Notes under the pieces: generated by a model | The model's database searches: none | Seen by the model: only the letters and a program-made list of their open reading frames with translations | What the model was told of the DNA's origin: nothing | Assembly: GCF_044386045.1 (NCBI RefSeq) | Contig: NZ_JBISCD010000040.1 | Location: forward strand, 992,001 to 1,056,000 | From: Thalassobellus sediminis | Lineage (GTDB): Bacteria > Bacteroidota > Bacteroidia > Flavobacteriales > Flavobacteriaceae | Length of the DNA stretch: 64,000 nt | Direction of reading: 5' to 3' | Shown here: piece by piece, positions 18,042 through 25,792 of the stretch | Layout of the letters: every line of letters begins with the position of its first letter | How positions within the stretch are numbered: position 1 is the stretch's first letter | Translations under genes and position numbers: made by a program

Positions 18042-18204
18042 CGGTTAAGTTCATTTAGTGTTCAGGGCAAAACAGTTATATGAAACCAAAGTAGAGAGAA
18101 ATGAATCTTTAGTAATCGAGCGCAATATAAACGTTAATTCGATTAAATGCAAATAAATCAGTTAAAATACATATTTTTTCTAATTATACTTAATATTAAG
18201 ATAT

Positions 18205-18235
18205 AAAAAAAGCACACTTTATAAGGTGCGCTTTT
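18205..18235 (-). terminator. Terminator of the DUF3078 gene
   Basis: Read on the minus strand: AAGCGCAC, loop, GTGTGCTT followed by seven T. It lies 19 bases beyond the stop at 18255. Confidence 0.8.
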
Positions 18236-18254
18236 AAGTAAAAATATTTTTTAA

Positions 18255-19181
18255 TTAGAATTTATAGCTTAATCCAATAGTATAATAGGTTTGTAATTTG
18301 TTGTCTAAATCATCAAAAGAAGTTGCTGTTGCAGGAACTTGAGTTAAAGCGTAGTTTAAAGCTTCTTGTTTGTTACTTCTTAAACCAAAATCAAAACCAA
18401 CACCAATCATTTTCCATAAAGTATAACCAAATGAGTTTGTCCATGTAAAGTTTGATAAATCGCTACTTTTATAGCTTTGGAACGTAGAGAAGTTTGTTTT
18501 AAAGTTTATAGCTCCTATTTGTCTTGTGTAATCTGCAACAATTTTGGCTCCTAATGAAGATTCAAAAACAGTATCATTATCGCTAAAAACAAAGTTATAG
18601 TTTAAAGGATGAATAACAACTATTAAATTTTGAATAGGCGTCCAAGTTGCACCAATACCTAAATCTAAATAGCCAGGGTCGTTAAAGTTGTCTAGCAACG
18701 TTGTTCTGTATTCCATTAATCCAGAAGCTGCTAGTGTTTTAGTTATGTTTCTTCCGTATAATGATGAAATATTAAAGACATCAGTTGTTGGATTGAAGCT
18801 ATCATCATCAGTAGCATCATCTTTGTTATCCAATTTTACCCAATTCAAATTAGTGTTTAATGAGTTTCTCCAAAAGAATTTTTCTTCGATTAAATTAGCA
18901 TAGGCATTTAAAGTAAACCCAATATTACCTGAGGCATTATTAGGCGTCCCTTGAGAGTACCAATTATTGAAGTTAGATAAACTACCGCCAATAGTACCAA
19001 AAGCACCTTTTCTCCATCCTGGAAGGGCATCAATTTTAGCTTGTAAAGTATTTGCTTCTGCTTGAGCGGCATCTGCTACAGCTTGTTTTTCTGCTTTTTG
19101 TGTTTGTAATTCTTCTTTAGTTTGTGCATTTATTGTTGAAATTCCAATAAATAAGATAAGCAATAATAATACTTTTTTCAT
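18255..19181 (-). CDS. DUF3078 outer-membrane protein
   Basis: 308 residues. Signal peptide (about 1-19, ending TINAQ), a short coiled segment (KEELQTQKAEKQAVADAAQAE, here broken for length: residues about 21-49), then a beta-barrel-like body ending YTIGLSYKF with a terminal Phe, typical for BAM substrates. The motif WRKGAFGTIGGSLSNFNNW matches the DUF3078 family of Bacteroidota. It has its own TATATTTG promoter and a terminator, so it is separate from the SUF cluster even though it follows it. The function of the family is unknown. Confidence 0.85.
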   Translation of the reverse strand: MKKVLLLLILFIGISTINAQTKEELQTQKAEKQAVADAAQAEANTLQAKIDALPGWRKGAFGTIGGSLSNFNNWYSQGTPNNASGNIGFTLNAYANLIEEKFFWRNSLNTNLNWVKLDNKDDATDDDSFNPTTDVFNISSLYGRNITKTLAASGLMEYRTTLLDNFNDPGYLDLGIGATWTPIQNLIVVIHPLNYNFVFSDNDTVFESSLGAKIVADYTRQIGAINFKTNFSTFQSYKSSDLSNFTWTNSFGYTLWKMIGVGFDFGLRSNKQEALNYALTQVPATATSFDDLDNKLQTYYTIGLSYKF

Positions 19182-19204
19182 TTTTTTAAGTTTGATGTTT
19201 TTTG

Positions 19205-19212
19205 CAAATATA
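19205..19212 (-). promoter_or_regulatory. -7 promoter box for the DUF3078 gene
   Basis: TATATTTG on the minus strand, ending 23 bases before the ATG at 19181. Confidence 0.55.
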
Positions 19213-19254
19213 AATAGTTAGACACCTTATTGGAGTATTTGGTCACACTAAATA

Positions 19255-19761
19255 TTATTTATTCTTGTAAAGCGGAACAGAAGAGCAAGCTTCACCATAC
19301 ATGATTGACTTAGCAATAGGTTTTAGTTTTGTCGCCAACATAATATATGCATTCTGAGGCACCGGTTTTTTTGAGCAGCCTTTTATAATCACAGGTTTGT
19401 CTTTAAACTCGGTAATATTTAAATTGTTTAAGATATCTTGATATATAGCTGTTTCTAAAGCGTTAAGATTACCAATAACAGTTTTTTTAGAAAAAGATTC
19501 TAAATGAATACTTATAAGCATATAAGCCCAACCAGGAATTATAGCATCTGAAGTACAAGTTAATGCTACATAACAATCTTTGTATTGCGACCAATCAAAT
19601 TCGGTTACTTGGTTACGAAAGTCTTTTTCACGCAAAACAAACCCTTCATATAACCAATTCTTAATATCAAAAAGGATACGTTTACCTTCAGGATAATAAT
19701 CTTCAAGGTTTAAAGTTATTAATTTGCTATTCGCTACGCGATTTATAATTTCGTCTGGCAT
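19255..19761 (-). CDS. DUF2480 family protein
   Basis: 168 residues, soluble, with no signal peptide. Conserved-looking phrases are YYPEGKRILFDIKNWL, CTSDAIIPGWAYML and KGCSKKPVPQNAY, which match the DUF2480 family restricted to Bacteroidota. Two cysteine-containing stretches (ALTCTSD and KGCSKK) could bind a metal or cluster. It is the last gene of the SUF cluster, 16 bases after the cupin gene, which hints at a role linked to Fe-S biogenesis, though nothing direct supports it. Confidence 0.85.
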   Translation of the reverse strand: MPDEIINRVANSKLITLNLEDYYPEGKRILFDIKNWLYEGFVLREKDFRNQVTEFDWSQYKDCYVALTCTSDAIIPGWAYMLISIHLESFSKKTVIGNLNALETAIYQDILNNLNITEFKDKPVIIKGCSKKPVPQNAYIMLATKLKPIAKSIMYGEACSSVPLYKNK

Positions 19762-19777
19762 TATGTGTTTTTAAATT

Positions 19778-20113
19778 TTAAAGAAAATCTTCTCGTATTG
19801 GAGCAAATCCGTCAATAAGTTTAACATTCTCTGTTAATGTTTGAATACAGTGATTAAGATTAGATTCTACTTTAAAAACATCGCCTTCATTTAAAAGGTA
19901 TTCACGATCTTCAATGAATAATTTAAGAGATCCACTTGCAACATATGAAATTTGTTCATGCGGATGATTGTGTGGTGGATCAGGTTGTGCCATAGGTCCA
20001 TTTGTAAACTCAATAACAGTAATCATTAAATCTTTTAAATGAACCACTTTTCTATTTAAAGTAGGGCTTAATGCCACAACGTCTTCTTCCTGTTTTATAA
20101 CTTCTTTTATCAT
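19778..20113 (-). CDS. Cupin-domain protein
   Basis: 111 residues forming a single cupin barrel. Motif 1 (PPHNHPHEQISYVASG, about 50-65) carries the His/His/Glu metal ligands. Motif 2 (GDVFKVESNLNHC) carries the last His. Small cupins of this kind bind Fe, Mn or Zn and can be dioxygenases, isomerases or sensors, and the substrate cannot be read here. It lies 17 bases downstream of the sufT-like gene in the SUF cluster, so an iron-related role is plausible. Confidence 0.85.
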   Translation of the reverse strand: MIKEVIKQEEDVVALSPTLNRKVVHLKDLMITVIEFTNGPMAQPDPPHNHPHEQISYVASGSLKLFIEDREYLLNEGDVFKVESNLNHCIQTLTENVKLIDGFAPIREDFL

Positions 20114-20130
20114 GGTGTTTAGTTTTAATT

Positions 20131-20454
20131 TTAAAGCATTCCTAATTCTAATTTAGCCTCTTCACTCATAAGTTCTTGCGTCCATGGCGGATCGAAAGTA
20201 ATCTCAACTTCTGCGCTTTTTACAGCGTCTAAAGATTTTACTTTTTCTTCAACTTCTAAGGGTAAAGTTTCAGCTACCGGACAATTAGGCGTTGTTAAAG
20301 TCATTAATATTTTTACGTCGTAATCTTCGTTTACAAAAACATCATAAATTAAACCTAATTCGTAGATGTCTACAGGTATTTCTGGATCGTAAATAGATTT
20401 TAAAACATTTACTATTTTTTCACCTAATTCAGCAGTGTCTATTGTGTTGCTCAT
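20131..20454 (-). CDS. sufT: SufT-like MIP18/DUF59 Fe-S assembly protein
   Basis: 107 residues matching the DUF59 (MIP18) family: IYDPEIPVDIYELGLIY near the N-terminus and TTPNCPVAETLP with the conserved Cys, ending FDPPWTQELMSEEAK. In bacteria this family helps mature Fe-S proteins, and the gene commonly sits in suf operons as sufT. Length and motifs are standard. A short palindromic spacer separates it from sufE upstream. Confidence 0.87.
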   Translation of the reverse strand: MSNTIDTAELGEKIVNVLKSIYDPEIPVDIYELGLIYDVFVNEDYDVKILMTLTTPNCPVAETLPLEVEEKVKSLDAVKSAEVEITFDPPWTQELMSEEAKLELGML

Positions 20455-20472
20455 TTTTTAATGTTTATGCGT

Positions 20473-20527
20473 TTATTTGTTTAGTCGTTTAGAGGTTTTA
20501 TAAACAGCTAAACGTTAAACGAATTAA
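20473..20527. repeat. Imperfect GTTTA-rich inverted repeat in the sufE-sufT spacer
   Basis: Left arm GTTTAGTCGTTTAG and right arm CTAAACGTTAAAC pair around AGGTTTTATAAACAG. The arms contain repeated GTTTA units, so this is a low-complexity palindrome that would be transcribed between sufE and sufT. Confidence 0.6.
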
Positions 20528-20529
20528 CC

Positions 20530-20952
20530 TTATTTCAATTGTGTTTGGTATGCTATGGCATACATTTTTAATTGTTTCACCATGCTTACTAAGCCATTTG
20601 CTCTAGTTGGTGATAAATGTTCTTTTAAACCAATTTGATCAATAAAATCGGTATTAGCGTCTATAATATCTTTTGGATGCTGATTTGAAAACGTACGAAT
20701 TAAAATAGCAATAATACCTTTAGTAATAATAGCGTCACTATCGGCAGTAAACTCTATTTTATCCCCTTTCATTTCTGCATGAACCCATACTTTGCTTTGG
20801 CAACCTTTTATAATGTTACTGTCGGTTTTATATTGTTCGTCAATTAAAGGTAAATCTTTACCTAAATCAATCATGTATTGATAACGTTCTTCCCAGTCTT
20901 CAAACATTGAGAATTCGTCTATTATTTCGTTTTGAATGTCTTCAATACTCAT
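20530..20952 (-). CDS. sufE: SufE, cysteine desulfurase activator
   Basis: 140 residues, soluble. The catalytic cysteine is in IIKGCQSKVWV (about residue 51), which accepts persulfide sulfur from SufS and passes it to the SufBCD scaffold. The N-terminal EIIDEFSMFEDWEERYQYMIDLG is the SufE signature region (residues about 9-31). Length is typical. It lies downstream of sufS, with one META-domain lipoprotein gene in between. Confidence 0.95.
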   Translation of the reverse strand: MSIEDIQNEIIDEFSMFEDWEERYQYMIDLGKDLPLIDEQYKTDSNIIKGCQSKVWVHAEMKGDKIEFTADSDAIITKGIIAILIRTFSNQHPKDIIDANTDFIDQIGLKEHLSPTRANGLVSMVKQLKMYAIAYQTQLK

Positions 20953-20990
20953 ACTTAAAATTTTATGTAAAAATACAACATCAAACGTTC

Positions 20991-21785
20991 CTATTCAATC
21001 TTTTCTGAAATTGATAGAATTTCTTTAACAAGTGCTTCAATTTCTTTAGGCGGATTACCATGATCGAAAGGGGATGATTCATAAGTTACTTCTCCTTTAG
21101 TTATTTTTAAATGCGCTAATGCAGCACCATCAAATTGAAACTTTTTACTTGGTGCTTCAAGAGTTGAAATGGCTTCAATATTTAATGTTTTAATAGTTTT
21201 TAAAATGGCGTTCCAATTTTCTTTATTAGTTTGCTTTATAACAGGTTTACCATCTCTTTTTGAAGCTATAGAAATACTTTTTTTAGTAATCTTGATATAT
21301 TTATATGTACCCCTTGAAGATGCAGAATATTCAAAACTCGTTGTTTGATTTTCCACTTCTTTAGTAGCAGATAATAGCAACTTTTTTTTATTATAAAACG
21401 AAAACCCGTTTTCTGTAAAAATTACTAAATTGGTTTTTTTAAATGCTTTAAGAAGATTAGTTTCTAGATCGTTCTTGTTTTCTTCACATAACATTCTGGT
21501 GGAGCCTAAATCACTAAATTTTAATGCTAAATTGTTTAAAGAATAAGATCCGAAAAACCGATTACATCCTGAAAACCCTGAAACTTGCTTCGTACTATCG
21601 TTAAACGTTATGTTGAGTTTACTTGATGAGACATCTTTCTCATTTAATATGTTTATTTGATATGTGCCATGCAGTTCTTTTAAAAGGGTATCATCATTTT
21701 GTTCTTGTATCATCATAGAATAATCTGTTGAATCTCCACAGCATCGTAATATAATCATGCTGAAAAGCATTAGAAAAAATTTCAT
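20991..21785 (-). CDS. META-domain lipoprotein
   Basis: 264 residues. The N-terminus FSMIILRCCGDS is a lipoprotein signal with the acylated Cys at about 15-16. A META/HslJ-like domain spans about 37-140, with the core GFSGCNRFFGSY and RMLCEENKND. The C-terminal part (about 145-264) has no recognised family and resembles a second small beta domain. META proteins are linked to envelope stress or motility in other bacteria, and the role here is unknown. It lies inside the SUF cluster between sufS (57 bases) and sufE (38 bases), so it is probably cotranscribed. Confidence 0.8.
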   Translation of the reverse strand: MKFFLMLFSMIILRCCGDSTDYSMMIQEQNDDTLLKELHGTYQINILNEKDVSSSKLNITFNDSTKQVSGFSGCNRFFGSYSLNNLALKFSDLGSTRMLCEENKNDLETNLLKAFKKTNLVIFTENGFSFYNKKKLLLSATKEVENQTTSFEYSASSRGTYKYIKITKKSISIASKRDGKPVIKQTNKENWNAILKTIKTLNIEAISTLEAPSKKFQFDGAALAHLKITKGEVTYESSPFDHGNPPKEIEALVKEILSISEKIE

Positions 21786-21842
21786 ATACTAAGGTGTTTT
21801 TAATTTTAAAAAGGAAAGTACAAAAAAGAAGCCAAACTTAAT

Positions 21843-23057
21843 TTAAGAGAGCATCATTTTTGCTTTCTTAATGCCTTCAATTAAAATATTAATTTCTTCT
21901 TTTGTGTTATAAAACGAAAACGAAGCTCTAACAGTTCCTGGAATGCAATAGAAATTCATAATAGGTTGTGCACAATGGTGACCTGTTCTAACGGCAACAC
22001 CTAATTTATCTAGAATACTGCCTACATCGTAAGGATGTATACCTTCTAGATTGAATGAAATAACCGATGCTTTTTGTTTTGAAGTGCCGTAAATTTTTAA
22101 ACCTTCTATTTCTAGAAGTTTTTTAGTACCATATTCTAAAAGTTTATGCTCATACTCTGCAATAGCATTAAAACCAATCGTATTCATATAATCTATTGCA
22201 GCTCCAAAGGCAATACCTCCACAAATATTTGGTGTGCCAGCTTCAAATTTATGAGGTAAACCAGCGTAGGTTGTTTTCTCGAATGTGACTTCGGCAATCA
22301 TTTCGCCACCGCCTTGATAGGGTGGTAATTTGTTTAACCATGCTTCTTTTCCATACAACATACCAACACCTGTTGGTCCACACATTTTATGAGCTGAGGT
22401 AACGTAAAAATCGACATCTAATTTTTGAACATCTGGTTTTATATGTGGAGCAGATTGTGCGCCATCAATTAAAACAGCTGCGCCTACTTGGTGTGCTTTT
22501 TCTATAATGTTCTCAATAGGGTTTATAGTGCCTAAAGCATTTGATACGTGATTTACAAAAACAAGTTTTGTGTTTTCTGATAGTAATTTATCAAATACAG
22601 ACATGACCAATTCACCATCTTGGTTTATTGGGATGACTTTTAAACTGGCTCCTGTGCGTTCGCAAAGCATCTGCCAAGGCACAATATTACTATGATGCTC
22701 TAAAGCTGAGACTATAATCTCATCTCCTTTTTTTAATAAGGCAGAAAATCCGTTTGCAACTAGGTTTATACTGTGTGTGGTTCCTGATGTTAAAATGATT
22801 TCATGCGCATGTTTTGCATTGAAATGCTTTTGAATTTTAATACGTGCTTGTTCGTATAAATCGGTTGCTTCTTGACTTAAGGTATGTACACCACGATGAA
22901 TATTTGCGTTGTAGTTTGAATAATAATCTACAATAACATCTATAACTTGTTGTGGTGTTTGTGATGTTGCTGCATTATCGAAATACACTAATGGTTTTCC
23001 GTTTACTTTGCGAGAAAGAATGGGGAAATCTTTTCTTATGTCGTTTACCTTGAACAT
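21843..23057 (-). CDS. sufS: SufS cysteine desulfurase
   Basis: 404 residues from the ATG at 23057 (MFKVNDIRKDFPIL). The frame stays open to 23108, but those 17 codons fall in a palindromic element and encode nothing SufS-like, so they are excluded. PLP-dependent class V fold: PLP lysine in TSAHKMCGPTG, active-site Cys in TGHHCAQP, and substrate-binding residues in GTPNICGG and VRASFSFYN. It releases sulfur from L-cysteine for Fe-S cluster assembly, with SufE as acceptor. Confidence 0.96.
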   Translation of the reverse strand: MFKVNDIRKDFPILSRKVNGKPLVYFDNAATSQTPQQVIDVIVDYYSNYNANIHRGVHTLSQEATDLYEQARIKIQKHFNAKHAHEIILTSGTTHSINLVANGFSALLKKGDEIIVSALEHHSNIVPWQMLCERTGASLKVIPINQDGELVMSVFDKLLSENTKLVFVNHVSNALGTINPIENIIEKAHQVGAAVLIDGAQSAPHIKPDVQKLDVDFYVTSAHKMCGPTGVGMLYGKEAWLNKLPPYQGGGEMIAEVTFEKTTYAGLPHKFEAGTPNICGGIAFGAAIDYMNTIGFNAIAEYEHKLLEYGTKKLLEIEGLKIYGTSKQKASVISFNLEGIHPYDVGSILDKLGVAVRTGHHCAQPIMNFYCIPGTVRASFSFYNTKEEINILIEGIKKAKMMLS

Positions 23058-23069
23058 AGTTTTATGTCT

Positions 23070-23138
23070 AGCCCCGATAGTAGCGGCATCCTTTTTTGTT
23101 TTTTTCAAAAAAGATATAGCGGATAGCGGGAAATAGCT
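23070..23138. repeat. Structured palindromic element in the sufD-sufS spacer (possible RNA element)
   Basis: About 69 bases reading on the plus strand AGCCCCGATAGTAGCGGC ... TAGCGGATAGCGGGAAATAGCT. CCCG pairs with CGGG at the ends, and CTTTTTTG pairs with CAAAAAAG around a T-rich loop. AGCGG occurs in both halves. The GC-rich ends stand out from their surroundings. Similar elements recur, to my recollection, between genes in flavobacterial genomes; whether this equals a named Rfam family (Flavo-1 is a candidate) needs a search. Confidence 0.65.
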
Positions 23139-23148
23139 TCAAATAATT

Positions 23149-24462
23149 TTATAGATCGAATCCAATATTAACACCTAATTTTTTAGCGATAATTTTGGTG
23201 ATACGTTGTTTTATTTCTGGTATTTTAACCGAACTTAATACGTTATTACTAAAGGCATACATTAAAAGTGCTTTGGCTTCTTTTTCTGGAATACCGCGCG
23301 AACGCATGTAAAACATAGCGCTTTCGTCTAATTGACCAATGGTACAACCGTGAGAACATTTTACATCGTCGGCAAAAATTTCTAGTTGTGGTTTGGTGTT
23401 TATAGATGCTTTATCGCTTACTAAAATATTGTTGTTAGATTGAAAGGCGTTTGTTTTTTGCGCTTCTTTTTCTACAACTATTTTTCCGTTGAAAACACCT
23501 GTTGAATTATCGCCAAAAATGCCTTTGTAATCTTGATGACTTTCGCAATTAGGTTCGATATGATGTACCAAAGTGTTGTGGTCTACATGTTGTTTGTTTC
23601 CTAAAATGGTTACACCTTTTAATATAGAATCGATTCGCTCGCCTTCTTGATAGTAGTTAAGGTTGTTACGTGTTAATTTACCTCCAAATGAAAAAGTGTG
23701 TACTGATGCTACACTTTCTCGTTTTTGTTTGATGAAGGTGTTGTCTATTAAGGATGCGTCGCTATTATCGTTTTGTATTTTATAATAATCTACAATAGCA
23801 CGTTTGTTTGTAAAAATTTCGGTAACACTATTTGTTAATACCGCATTTTTGGTTAAGCTTTGGTGACGCTCTATAATTTGTACATGCGAATTCTCTTCTA
23901 CAACAATTAAGTTACGTGGTTGTAACATTGTTGCCGATTCGTTTCCTGTAGAGAAATTTATAATTTGAATAGGTTTATCTACCAATTTGTTTTTTGGTAT
24001 GTATATGTATGCACCTTCGCTTGCAAATGCTGTGTTTAATGATGTTAAACTATCTGTACTTGCAGCTTTATTGAAATAGTTTTCAATAATTAAACGGTAT
24101 TTAGGTTTTGTTAAAGCTGAAGACATAAGGCAAACATCCATACCATCGTGCGTTGTACTAGATAGATGTGACGCATATTTTCCGTCAACAAACACAACTT
24201 TATAGGTGTCTATTTCATGAATAAAATATTTTTGAACATTTCTATATTCAATAACATTTTCTTGCTTAGGAAAAACGCTATAGTCTTCTTTTAAAATTTT
24301 ATTTAAAGAGGTGTATTTCCAAGCTTCTTCTTTTTTAGATGGAAAGCCTTTTTCTTTAAATATTTTTATAGCATCGTTTCTAACATCGTGTACATAGGAC
24401 TCTATGTCTACTTGATTATCAACAATTAAAAAGGATGATAATAATTTTTCTTTTAAATCCAT
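23149..24462 (-). CDS. sufD: SufD, Fe-S assembly scaffold subunit
   Basis: 437 residues of the SufBD right-handed beta-helix family. It has the conserved C-terminal block FADDVKCSHGCTIGQLDESAMFYM (residues about 354-377) with the Cys-His pair used at the SufB-SufD interface, followed by RSRGIPEKEAKALLMYAF. N-terminal helices include the AWKYTSLN motif. It forms the SufBC2D scaffold with SufB and SufC. A 151-base repeat-bearing spacer separates it from sufC upstream. Confidence 0.95.
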   Translation of the reverse strand: MDLKEKLLSSFLIVDNQVDIESYVHDVRNDAIKIFKEKGFPSKKEEAWKYTSLNKILKEDYSVFPKQENVIEYRNVQKYFIHEIDTYKVVFVDGKYASHLSSTTHDGMDVCLMSSALTKPKYRLIIENYFNKAASTDSLTSLNTAFASEGAYIYIPKNKLVDKPIQIINFSTGNESATMLQPRNLIVVEENSHVQIIERHQSLTKNAVLTNSVTEIFTNKRAIVDYYKIQNDNSDASLIDNTFIKQKRESVASVHTFSFGGKLTRNNLNYYQEGERIDSILKGVTILGNKQHVDHNTLVHHIEPNCESHQDYKGIFGDNSTGVFNGKIVVEKEAQKTNAFQSNNNILVSDKASINTKPQLEIFADDVKCSHGCTIGQLDESAMFYMRSRGIPEKEAKALLMYAFSNNVLSSVKIPEIKQRITKIIAKKLGVNIGFDL

Positions 24463-24472
24463 ATTTCAGTCT

Positions 24473-24608
24473 TCAGTGGTCAGTCTTAATTAAGCAGTTA
24501 AATGCACTTCTAAGTCTGTATAATTTATAACTGTTTTATTATTTAATAGATTAGTAAGAGTAATCAGAATTTGAGGAAGCTACTGCTAACTGCTAACTGA
24601 ATACTGAA
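24473..24608. repeat. Inverted pair of CAGT-rich repeats in the sufC-sufD spacer
   Basis: The left part (TTCAGTCTTCAGTGGTCAG) is roughly complementary to the right part (CTGCTAACTGCTAACTGAA and ATACTGAAACT). Within each arm short CAGT/ACTG units repeat in tandem. The element is degenerate, non-coding and would be transcribed inside the suf mRNA. Confidence 0.6.
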
Positions 24609-24613
24609 ACTAA

Positions 24614-25366
24614 TTATGCGTTTACTTCTTCTTTAATCCAATCGTATCCTTTTTCTTCAAGCTCATGTGCTAATTCTTTTCCGCCAGATTTTACTATACG
24701 ACCATTGTAAAGTACGTGTACAAAATCTGGAACGATATAGTCTAATAAACGTTGGTAATGTGTAATTACAATAACAGCGTTTTCTTTGCTTTTAAGTTTG
24801 TTTACACCATTAGCAACAATACGAAGTGCATCAATATCTAACCCTGAATCAGTTTCATCAAGGATGGCTAGTTTTGGTTCTAGCATAGCCATTTGAAAAA
24901 TTTCGTTACGTTTTTTCTCGCCTCCAGAAAATCCTTCGTTTAAAGAACGTGATAAAAATTTTCTATCGATTTCTAACAATTCTGCTTTTTCACGAATTAG
25001 TTTTAGCATGTCTTTAGCAGGCATATCTTCTAAACCTTTTGCTTTACGAGATTCGTTAATAGCTGTTTTTATAAAGTTAGTTACAGAAACTCCAGGTATT
25101 TCAACTGGATATTGAAATGATAAAAATACACCTTTGTGAGCACGTTCTTCTGCGGCTAATTCATTAATGTCTTCTTCGTTAAAAAGAATATTACCATCAG
25201 TAACTTCGTATTCTTCTTTTCCTGCAATAACAGCAGATAGAGTACTTTTTCCAGAGCCGTTAGGCCCCATTATAGCATGTACTTCTCCTGGTTTTACTTC
25301 TAAATTAATGCCTCTTAAAATGGCTTTATCTTCAACACTTGCGTGTAAATTGGTTATTTTTAACAT
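24614..25366 (-). CDS. sufC: SufC, Fe-S assembly ATPase
   Basis: 250-residue ABC-type ATPase. Walker A GPNGSGKST (about 34-42), Q-loop SFQYPVEIPGV, signature FSGGEKKR, Walker B AILDETDSGLD and the H-loop Thr-His (VITHYQR) are intact. It drives conformational change of the SufBCD complex during cluster building. Length is typical. Confidence 0.97.
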   Translation of the reverse strand: MLKITNLHASVEDKAILRGINLEVKPGEVHAIMGPNGSGKSTLSAVIAGKEEYEVTDGNILFNEEDINELAAEERAHKGVFLSFQYPVEIPGVSVTNFIKTAINESRKAKGLEDMPAKDMLKLIREKAELLEIDRKFLSRSLNEGFSGGEKKRNEIFQMAMLEPKLAILDETDSGLDIDALRIVANGVNKLKSKENAVIVITHYQRLLDYIVPDFVHVLYNGRIVKSGGKELAHELEEKGYDWIKEEVNA

Positions 25367-25408
25367 ACTATTTGTTTCCTAAATTTTACTATTTTTAATT
25401 TCGTTGGT

Positions 25409-25735
25409 TTAATTGACTTTTAATATTTCGATAATTTCAATTTTATTATCCCAAAGAATTTTATCGTCTTTTTTATTAGTAATTTTTACTTTTAATTCAA
25501 CAGTAACCATATCAGTAGGTTTTGTTTTGTGCTTTTCTGTTAATCTGTTAAGTTCCTGTGTTTTGTTTGTTAAAAATACGCCATAAATCTCTGAATTGGT
25601 TTGTAGAACAGCAGCGTCATCATAAAAAACATAATTACCTTTTAATGTTTTTATTTCTTCTTTAACTTCTTTGGTTTCGTTTTTACAACTTAAAATAGTT
25701 GTTAGAATAAATACAATAAAAAATGCTTTTTTCAT
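25409..25735 (-). CDS. Small lipoprotein of unknown function within the suf operon
   Basis: 108 residues from the ATG at 25735; a TTG three codons upstream is possible but less likely. The lipobox ILSC is followed by KNETKEVKEE. The mature part (about 30-108) is a small mixed beta domain with no known family. The opening CKNETK is shared with the HMA lipoprotein at 53913-54302, though the rest differs. It lies between sufB and sufC, an uncommon place for a lipoprotein, and should be cotranscribed. Confidence 0.7.
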   Translation of the reverse strand: MKKAFFIVFILTTILSCKNETKEVKEEIKTLKGNYVFYDDAAVLQTNSEIYGVFLTNKTQELNRLTEKHKTKPTDMVTVELKVKITNKKDDKILWDNKIEIIEILKVN

Positions 25736-25764
25736 TTTAATCAATGTTTCCGATTTAATATAAT

Positions 25765-25792
25765 GAGATTCCTGCTTTCACAGGAATGATAA
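25765..25792. repeat. REP-like palindrome abutting the sufB stop codon
   Basis: GAGATTCCTG, loop CTTTCA, CAGGAATGATAA. The 7-bp stem ATTCCTG/CAGGAAT matches the two elements at 45832-45912 in sequence and layout. Confidence 0.7.

Noticed and set aside
23058..23108. 17-codon N-terminal extension of SufS
   Set aside because: It translates the palindromic element at 23070-23138; SufS homologues start at the MFKVNDIRK methionine.
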